From: JADLBR01 sp964651705
GTDB taxonomy: Bacteria; Verrucomicrobiota; Verrucomicrobiia; JADLBR01
Direction of reading: 5' to 3'
Length of the DNA stretch: 64,000 nucleotides
Assembly: GCA_964651705.1 (NCBI GenBank)
Contig: CAZYWZ010000016.1
Coordinates: 1-64,000, forward strand
Shown here: piece after piece, positions 57,801 to 64,000 of the stretch
Position numbering within the stretch: the first letter of the stretch is position 1
Layout of the letters: every line of letters starts with the position of its first letter
The notes under the pieces: generated by a model
The model's database searches: none
Told to the model about the DNA's origin: nothing
Seen by the model: the letters and a program-made list of their open reading frames with translations, nothing else
Program-made: the position numbers and the translations under genes

Positions 57801-58703
57801 CCCGAGGAGATCATGCGGCAGGACGAGGTCAAGCTGCGGATCACGGAGGCGGAGGTACAGAAGATCATGGCGGAGCAGGAGAAGGCCATCGACGGCAAGT
57901 CCGGCTCGATCCTGCTGGCCGTCGACAAGCGCTCCGGGAAGATCCTGTCCGGCCATCGCATGGCGGTCGCGCCGGTGCTGGACGGCATGGCCGGCGCCTA
58001 CGGCAACCTGTACGTGGCGGCGACCGACGGGACGGTCAGTTGCATCGGCGCTGACGGCCAGGGCCTCGAGGCGCTGGCGGACGGGAAGATCGAGGAATGG
58101 AACAAGAACTCCGCGCCCCCGCCGCCGCCCCCGCCGGCGAAGGGCAAGGGCAAGAAGAAGGGCGCGCCGACGAAGGCGGCCCCGGTATCCGGACCGCCCA
58201 AGGACGCCGATTTCTCTAAGGTGGATGGCGCGCGCGTCTTCCAGTCGGCTCTGGGATATCGGGTCGCGGCGGAGGGAAAGGCCATCGGGACCGCGGTGAA
58301 GAAACTCGATGCGCCCGCGGGCGGGAAGGTGACGCTGAAGTGCGAGCTGCAATATGCGAGCGAAGGGGGCCCGAACAACGGCTATCTCGCCTTCGGGGAT
58401 GGCGATGACGAGGCGGGGCTGGTGAAATGCGGCCTGCGGATGAAGAAGAAGACCGCCGCGGTCATCCAGGGGCCGCTCGCCAAGGAAAAGGGCGCGACGT
58501 CGCCGTGCGCCACGGAGGAGGGAAAACCGTACGAGCTTGCCGTGACCGTGGATCTGGCGTCCGGGGACGTCACCCTCTCGGCTGGAGGCGCGACGGTGAG
58601 GGCAAAGCTGGAGCGGCCGATCGCCGCGATCACCCACGTCGGCTACTGCGTCAGCGGGACGTCGGCGGATTTTGGCGCGATCGAGGTCGCGGCATCGCGA
58701 TGA
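54825..58703 (+). CDS. Exported PQQ-type beta-propeller protein
   Basis: A 1292-residue exported protein. Signal VIAVCAAWAWLLGAGAFARA. Residues about 40-150 (VVAHVHGADDALLRSLCERR, LIVSGADAVPREEILRVLAP) look like a shortened methyltransferase-type fold, as found in front of many planctomycete PQQ-like proteins. Two propeller regions follow with typical repeats (NGVILWKRPID, DTDTGEVLKTL, GRETGEVLWKSAEL, GRIDSSPAIYKGLVYFGASD, CLDLGSGALRWKYQ), then a Pro/Lys-rich linker near residue 1096 (PPPPPPPAKGKGKKKG) and a C-terminal jelly-roll. There is no evidence that PQQ itself binds; many such proteins only share the fold. The start has a strong AAGGAG ribosome site. It may be a periplasmic or surface scaffold or dehydrogenase-like protein. 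Confidence 0.75.
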   Translation: MSQGTHHRKVIAVCAAWAWLLGAGAFARAEDEAQGVIAKSGFSGGVVAHVHGADDALLRSLCERRPNMLGQLLVAEEDGARRAREALVASGLHGKITVGQWRGGVLPFIDNFVNLLIVSGADAVPREEILRVLAPEGTALVGGERVVKPRPATMDDWTHQLYDATGNAVSKDKVLRPPLQHLQWIGGPRWSRHHDKMSSVSACVSGDGKVFYIFDEGSTFTPYLPCHWKLITRDAFNGVILWKRPIDRWSGNLYGLKSGPSTLPRRVVVAGKRVCATLGIDAPVSVLDTDTGEVLKTLAGTEGTEEIIHEDGMLYLVADTNEDKEEFENGPRMNFPGGKWIIRKKQVLCCDLDAGKVLWSKSFDWVAPATLSASKGKVYLFDGKHVVALGRETGEVLWKSAELPVWQQMATFYAPRLVVQGGVVMFVGGEDYVPHRGSAGGQVAGMSTENGKILWKEKHLSGGYQSPGDLLVIGGKMWAANVTSGRKESPTGTGEIVARNPGTGQEEKKYDDIPAYWFHHRCYPAKATEDFLIMSRTGTEFVDLDTGEWTLHHWVRGACLYGIMPANGLLYAPQHPCSCYIGAKMYGFTALAPAGASRAVLQPLPDDRRLSAAPGAGTAFPRREAREKGEWPTYRGDVARSGLVGGINAPGRLKWSTKLPGAPTQPVIAGQKVLVADKDNPVLCAFDAATGAPAWRFIPGGRIDSSPAIYKGLVYFGASDGFVYCLDLGSGALRWKYQAAPAVAHHMYMERMEATHPVHGNVLVMNDRLYTVAGRSMFNDGGIRFLILDALTGRKIKEHIMDDKVPGTGESLQMQHEILNMPMALSDLLSSNGKKIFMRYQPFDLEGNRLDLIFSGKLYGYEPGSYGEHVAMTHDPVATKQKGEDAHLFSGTGFLDDSWWHRTYWIYGKYHASGHSGYTQAGAKGAPAGRMIAFDQDRIYTWGRLQRFFKWSEEYVFHLHAKNYEYEDQWSVMLPILVRAMVASDDRLFLLGPEEIMRQDEVKLRITEAEVQKIMAEQEKAIDGKSGSILLAVDKRSGKILSGHRMAVAPVLDGMAGAYGNLYVAATDGTVSCIGADGQGLEALADGKIEEWNKNSAPPPPPPPAKGKGKKKGAPTKAAPVSGPPKDADFSKVDGARVFQSALGYRVAAEGKAIGTAVKKLDAPAGGKVTLKCELQYASEGGPNNGYLAFGDGDDEAGLVKCGLRMKKKTAAVIQGPLAKEKGATSPCATEEGKPYELAVTVDLASGDVTLSAGGATVRAKLERPIAAITHVGYCVSGTSADFGAIEVAASR

Positions 58704-58769
58704 ACGGGCCTCGCGCGAGACAGGGGTCGGGGATCCGGCGGATCTCGTCCGGCGGATCGGGCAGGATCC

Positions 58770-59754
<985 letters not shown>

Positions 59755-59774
<20 letters not shown>

Positions 59775-60645
59775 CCAGCGCCTGCGCCAGCTCCAGCTGC
59801 GCACGCGATACCCGGTCGAACACCTCCTCACGGGTGAGTACCGGAGCGTCTTCAAGGGCCGGGGGATGGATTTCGACGAGATCTGCCCGTACCACCCCGG
59901 CGACGAGGTCCGGTCCATCGACTGGAACGTGACCGCCCGGACGGGCCGGCCCCACGTGAGGCGGTACATCGAGGAGCGCGAGCTGGCCGTCTGGCTGGTG
60001 GTGGACGCCTCGGCCTCCTGCCGGATCGCCGCGCCCGGGCGCACGAAGTGGGATGCGATGCACGAGCTCGCGGCGCTGATCACGCTTTCCGCGACCCGCA
60101 ATCACGACCGGGTCGGGATGATCCTCTGGTCCGACCGGGTCGAGCAGATCCTCCAGCCCAGGAAAGGCCGGCAGCACGCCCTGCGCCTGCTGGCGGATCT
60201 CCTGGCCGCCGAGCCCCGCGGCCGAGGCAGCGATCCCGCGGCCGCCCTCGATGCGCTCCTTCACATGGCGAGGCGACGCGCCCTCGTCCTGCTGCTGTCC
60301 GATTTCCTCTTCGGCGTGGATCGCGAGCAGCTCGGCGCGGTGGCGTTCCGTCACGACCTCGTGGGCATCGCCGTGAATCATCCCGCCGAGCGCCAGCCGC
60401 CGCCCTGCGGCCTGGCCGCCGTCCGTGATTCGGAGACCGGCGGGACTCTGGTCGCCGACCTCGGGCCGGCGGGACGCGATGCCTGCCGGGACGCGTTTGG
60501 CGCCCGGCGCGCGCGGCTGCGGGAGGAGTTCGGGGCGGTCCGCGCCGATCTTCTCGAGCTCGACACCCGAAGCGATTGCGCGGAAGAATTGGCCCGATTC
60601 TTCCGCGGTCGCATGAGGAGGACCGCCGATGAGACCGGGGGTTGA
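59755..60645 (+). CDS. DUF58 protein of MoxR operon
   Basis: A 296-residue DUF58 protein, start ATG 59755 within the end of the MoxR gene. The family signature is present: GRGMDFDEICPYHPGDEVRS and IDWNVTARTGRPHVRRYIEE. A degenerate VWA-like core follows (LVVDASASCR, LVLLLSDFLFG). DUF58 proteins are standard partners of MoxR and Bat proteins. Their exact function is unsettled. It overlaps the next gene by 17 bases. Confidence 0.93.
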
Positions 60646-61039
60646 CCTTCGCCGCGCGGGTATTCCTTCCGCCGCACTGGCGCTCCTGCTCTTGGCCGCT
60701 CCTGCGGCGTTGGCGCGGGCGGCGGTTCGCCTCGGTTGCGAACCCCGGACGTTTGAGGTCGTGGCGGGCCAGCCGGTGCGGGCCGAGCTGACGGTCGAGG
60801 CCGACTCGGCAGACCCGATCCGTCTCCGCATACCCGCGGATCCCGCGCTCGTGTTGCGAGCCGTGGAGAAACCGCCGGTGCAACGCACCAGAGATGGCGT
60901 CATCGTCCACAGGCGGGTGGTCATCTGGCAGGCGCTCCGGCCGGGAATCGTCAAGCTGACGGACATCACGGTCGAGACCCGGGGCCAGAAACGGATTTTC
61001 CCCGAGATCACCATTCGAGTCCGCGAGGCCGGGCCATGA
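60629..61039 (+). CDS. Small BatD-like exported protein
   Basis: A 136-residue protein. A hydrophobic N-terminus (AALALLLLAAPAALARAA) suggests export or membrane anchoring, followed by a single Ig-like beta domain (CEPRTFEVVAGQPVRAELTV). Its position between DUF58 and BatA matches BatD, but usual BatD proteins are several times longer, so this is a reduced form or a different protein in the same slot. It overlaps its neighbours on both sides (17 and 4 bases). Confidence 0.6.
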   Translation: MRPGVDLRRAGIPSAALALLLLAAPAALARAAVRLGCEPRTFEVVAGQPVRAELTVEADSADPIRLRIPADPALVLRAVEKPPVQRTRDGVIVHRRVVIWQALRPGIVKLTDITVETRGQKRIFPEITIRVREAGP

Positions 61040-62067
61040 CGTTTGCCTTCCCCTGGATTCTGTTGCTGCTCCCGCTCGCGCTCGCCGCGCTGTGGGAACG
61101 TCGTTTTGCCGCGGTCACGGTGCCGGCGCTGGCGGTGTGGCGGGACGTGCGGCCCTCGCGAAGGCTCGTCTGGTTGCGGCGACTCCGCCCGATGCGGGCG
61201 GCGGCGGTCGCGCTCCTAATCGCGGCGTGCGCGGGGCCGCAGGTCGAGCGGAGGGTCGGGGAGGAGACGCGGCAGGGTGTCGCCATCCAGTTGCTCATCG
61301 ACATCTCGAGCAGCATGGACCAGGACCTGGCGTCGGGCGATGAGGCGAGGATGTCGCGCCTCGAGGGGGCCAAGCGGGTCGTCGAGCCATTCATCCGCCA
61401 CCGGCCCGACGACTTGATCGGGCTGATCACGTTTGCCCGCTACGCCGACACCTTGAGTCCGCTCACGCAAGGGCACGATGCGCTCATCGAGATCGTCCGG
61501 GGCCTCGCCGTGCAGGAACTTCCCAACGAAGACGGCACCGGTTACGGCGATGCGCTCGCCCTCGCCTGCGCCCGCCTCGATCAGATGGGCCAGTGGCAGG
61601 CCTCGGCTGGAGGGGCAAAAGACGAGTCCCCCGCTGCGGTGCGCAGCAAGGTGGTCGTGCTGCTCACCGACGGCGAGAACAACTGCGGTGCCCACCTGCC
61701 GGAAGAGGCCGCCGGGCTGGCGAAAAAGTGGGGCATCCGGGTGTATGCCATCAGCATGGGGGACGCCGCCGCCGGGGCCGAGCAGGCACCGGATGACGAC
61801 GGGCTCACCGATGCCGAGAAGCTGTTGCGCCGGTTGGCCGACGAGACCGGGGGCGCATACTGGAAGATCGGGAGCGCGGCCGAGCTGGAGGAGGTATACG
61901 CGGGGATCGATCGGCTCGAGACCAGCGCGATCCGGAGCGCCATCGCGTACCGGACCGAGATCAGGCCGCTGTACCAATACCTTGCCCTGGCCGCGCTGGC
62001 GGCGCTGCTGGTGGAGCGGGTCTTGTGCGCCACGTGGTTGCGCGTCGCGGAGGAGGTGCATCCTTGA
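61036..62067 (+). CDS. BatA-like VWA-domain membrane protein
   Basis: A 343-residue membrane protein with an N-terminal hydrophobic segment (FPWILLLLPLALAALW), a second near 53-66, a VWA domain from about 82 with the metal-ion-adhesion motif DISSS (Asp89, Ser91, Ser93), and a C-terminal membrane segment (YLALAALAALLVERVL). In aerotolerance (Bat) operons such proteins form a membrane complex worked on by MoxR. It overlaps genes on both sides (ATGA upstream, TTGA downstream). Confidence 0.9.
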   Translation: MTFAFPWILLLLPLALAALWERRFAAVTVPALAVWRDVRPSRRLVWLRRLRPMRAAAVALLIAACAGPQVERRVGEETRQGVAIQLLIDISSSMDQDLASGDEARMSRLEGAKRVVEPFIRHRPDDLIGLITFARYADTLSPLTQGHDALIEIVRGLAVQELPNEDGTGYGDALALACARLDQMGQWQASAGGAKDESPAAVRSKVVVLLTDGENNCGAHLPEEAAGLAKKWGIRVYAISMGDAAAGAEQAPDDDGLTDAEKLLRRLADETGGAYWKIGSAAELEEVYAGIDRLETSAIRSAIAYRTEIRPLYQYLALAALAALLVERVLCATWLRVAEEVHP

Positions 62068-64000
62068 CCCTTGGCTCGCCATGGATGCTGCTCTTGCTGC
62101 TGCCGGTGGCCTTGGCCGGATGGCTCATGGCGCGCGCCCGGCGGCTCCAATCCGAGGCGGCGTGTCAGCTCAAGGGGGCCGTCCCCGGAATCGTGCGGCG
62201 CGGGTTGGGTGGCCGCGATGGTATGGCCCTGGCGGCGCTGGCGTGCACGGTCCTCGCGCTCGCCCGGCCGCAGTGGGACCCGCGCCCCCAGGGCGTGGAG
62301 CGGCGGGGGCGCGATCTGGTCATCGCCCTGGACGTGTCGCGGAGCATGTTGGCGGCGGACGTTTTCCCGAGTCGGCTGGAGGCCGCGCGGATCGCGATCC
62401 ACGAGGCGCTGCCGGCATGGGCCGGGCAGCGGGTCGCGCTGATCACGTTTGCCGGATCGGCGGCGGTGCGCGTCCCGCTGACGCTCGACCACGGGTTCGT
62501 GCGCTACATGCTCGAGCGCGCGGACCCGTCGGACGCGGACATGGGGAGCACGTCGCTGCAGGCGGCATTCGAGAAGGCGGCGGACACCGTATTGAGCGAT
62601 GCGGCGGGGCGACGGGATCTGGTCGTGTTCACCGATGGCGAGGATCACCTGAGCGACATGGGGAGGGCCGCGGACATCCTGAGGGAATCCGGTGCGCGCG
62701 CCCTGCTCGTCGGATTGGGCGATCCCGTCGATGGCGCGCGCGTGCCGGACACTTCGGTCACGAATCGATGGATGCGGCACGGGGGCGCCGAGGTGGTCTC
62801 GCGCCTGGAGGAACGGACGCTGGCCGGGCTGGCCGCCGCCAGTCCCCGCGCGACCTATTATCCCGCGCGGACCCGCCCGTTCGATCTGGTGCCACTCTAC
62901 CGGCAGATGATTTCCAGCGCGTCCGATGATGCGGTCGTGGGGGAGCTGCGACAGGTCCGTTACACGGAAGGCTACCCGTATCTTCTGGCCCTGGCGGCGG
63001 CGCTGTGGCTCGCCTCGACATCCCGGGCGTTATCGGGGACCCGACCTCTGGCCGCGCTCGCCCTGCTGCTGTACGGGTGCGGCGGGCCGTCGGAGGACGC
63101 CGGGGAGGCGCTGTACCGGGAACGGTCCAGGCGGGGAGCCGAGTTGTCCCAACATGCGCAGGAGCAAGTCGCCGTCGATCCTTTCGGGGCGCGCGCGCTC
63201 CTGACCGATGCGCGCGAGCAATTCCTGTGCGCCGCGCTGCTTCGGCCCGGCGACGCCGCCGCGGCCCGCCAGATAACCGCCATCACCGGGCGCCTCGGGG
63301 ATCTGGATGCCGAGATCGAGAAGCAACGGGCGGAGGAAGGGAAGCGGCGCGCGGCGATCGCCGAGGTCATCGGGCAACTCGAGGGCCTCGCGGTGCGCCA
63401 GGCCCAGCTCGCCAACGAGAGCGCGCGGATGCTCGCCCGACGCCTTGCCGCGAAGGGTGAGGACCTGAGCGAGAGCGGCGCCAGCGCCAACGAGATCGAG
63501 TACAACGAGCCGGTCGTGGGCCGCGGCGATATCGACCGCCGCCTGGCCTCGGCCAGCGCGAAAGAACAGCGGGCCGTGCACGATGGGACCGCCGGCGTCC
63601 TGGAGGGCGTCGCCTTTCAGCGGGAAACGCTCCGGCAGTTGCTCGCGCGCGCCTACGGCGACACGGGCAAACCGCCCCCGACCGAGTTGGACCCCGTGGC
63701 GGAGTTGCTGTCGGGGGCCATCGCCGCGCAACAGCAGGCGCTGTCCAGCCTGCGGCCCGAATGGATCCGATGGCCGCAGGCGAACGCCGCGTTCCACGCC
63801 GCGGCGGGAAAGATGGATCAGGCCATCGAGGTGCTCCGGAGCCAGCAGCCGCCGTCCGAGGATCAGAACGCCGGCGCCATGCCCCCCATGAACGATGGCG
63901 CCTATGACGAGGACATGGACTTGAACGACGGGGGGAACGGGGCCGGGGCGCGGCGCCCCGTGTCGGCTGGTGATTTCAGCGCGGCGCTCGCGCTGCGGTC
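62064..64000 (+). CDS. BatB-like VWA protein with C-terminal extension, partial
   Basis: The frame starts with TTG at 62064, overlapping the BatA stop and preceded by GGAGGAGG (62049-62056). It stays open to the window end (at least 645 residues). Residues 5-20 and 55-70 are hydrophobic. The VWA domain has DVSRS (Asp90) and FTDGEDH, and a further membrane segment follows near 305-325, ending LLLYGCGG. Beyond this the chain continues into a helical, coiled-coil-like region (about 380-430, DLDAEIEKQRAEEGKRRAAI) and acidic linkers (DEDMDLNDGGNG). Stand-alone BatB proteins end after the last membrane segment, so this looks like BatB joined to a BatC/E-type or novel periplasmic part. Confidence 0.85.
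   Translation, partial: MTLGSPWMLLLLLPVALAGWLMARARRLQSEAACQLKGAVPGIVRRGLGGRDGMALAALACTVLALARPQWDPRPQGVERRGRDLVIALDVSRSMLAADVFPSRLEAARIAIHEALPAWAGQRVALITFAGSAAVRVPLTLDHGFVRYMLERADPSDADMGSTSLQAAFEKAADTVLSDAAGRRDLVVFTDGEDHLSDMGRAADILRESGARALLVGLGDPVDGARVPDTSVTNRWMRHGGAEVVSRLEERTLAGLAAASPRATYYPARTRPFDLVPLYRQMISSASDDAVVGELRQVRYTEGYPYLLALAAALWLASTSRALSGTRPLAALALLLYGCGGPSEDAGEALYRERSRRGAELSQHAQEQVAVDPFGARALLTDAREQFLCAALLRPGDAAAARQITAITGRLGDLDAEIEKQRAEEGKRRAAIAEVIGQLEGLAVRQAQLANESARMLARRLAAKGEDLSESGASANEIEYNEPVVGRGDIDRRLASASAKEQRAVHDGTAGVLEGVAFQRETLRQLLARAYGDTGKPPPTELDPVAELLSGAIAAQQQALSSLRPEWIRWPQANAAFHAAAGKMDQAIEVLRSQQPPSEDQNAGAMPPMNDGAYDEDMDLNDGGNGAGARRPVSAGDFSAALALR

Overview
The window is high-GC DNA, almost certainly from a member of the Planctomycetota-Verrucomicrobiota-Lentisphaerota group. 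The evidence is a DUF1549/DUF1553 - DUF1501 - PPC gene triad, a dense run of secreted sulfatases, TolB/heme multidomain proteins, and a MoxR/DUF58/VWA operon. I saw no rRNA, tRNA, CRISPR array or complete insertion sequence.

Layout. (A) 1-21.1 kb, plus strand: a tightly packed run of exported enzymes. It holds seven sulfatase domains (one cut by the window edge, one fused to a glycosidase-like domain), three GH29 alpha-L-fucosidases, a GHL6/beta-galactosidase-like TIM barrel, a six-hairpin glycosidase and a five-bladed-propeller (GH43-like) enzyme, and it ends in a GH29 relic with two stops. (B) 21.6-26.8 kb: the DUF1549/1553 - DUF1501 - PPC triad. (C) 26.8-28.8 kb: a scar-like stretch with gene fragments, two complete Phd/VapC toxin-antitoxin pairs with readable operators, and a 24-bp repeat on either side of the second pair. 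(D) 28.8-36.6 kb: a beta-helix protein and an 1811-residue GH106-sulfatase-propeller fusion. (E) 36.8-41.7 kb, minus strand: an IclR regulator translationally coupled to a 1368-residue protein with two CXXCH heme motifs. A perfect inverted repeat lies in the divergent promoter region. (F) 41.8-54.1 kb, plus strand: a second enzyme run with GH29-NPCBM, three sulfatases, two beta-helix proteins, a GH43-like propeller and a divergent GH29-like protein, mostly joined by ATGA stop-start overlaps. (G) 54.1-54.5 kb: a broken toxin-antitoxin pair. (H) 54.8-58.7 kb: a PQQ-type beta-propeller protein. (I) 58.8-64 kb: MoxR, DUF58, BatD-like, BatA-like and BatB-like genes, the last running off the window.

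How it fits together (inference). Blocks A, D and F look like one large system that strips sulfate and then fucose, rhamnose or other sugars from a complex sulfated polysaccharide outside the cytoplasm, such as fucoidan or a fucose/rhamnose-rich algal exopolysaccharide. Nearly every enzyme has its own export signal. The window has no sulfatase-activating enzyme, outer-membrane transporter or cytoplasmic fucose/rhamnose catabolism, so those must be elsewhere. The most unusual features are the trifunctional fusion, a near-identical signal-peptide cassette on enzymes of unrelated folds, and Lys-rich C-terminal tails whose codons double as the start region of the next gene.
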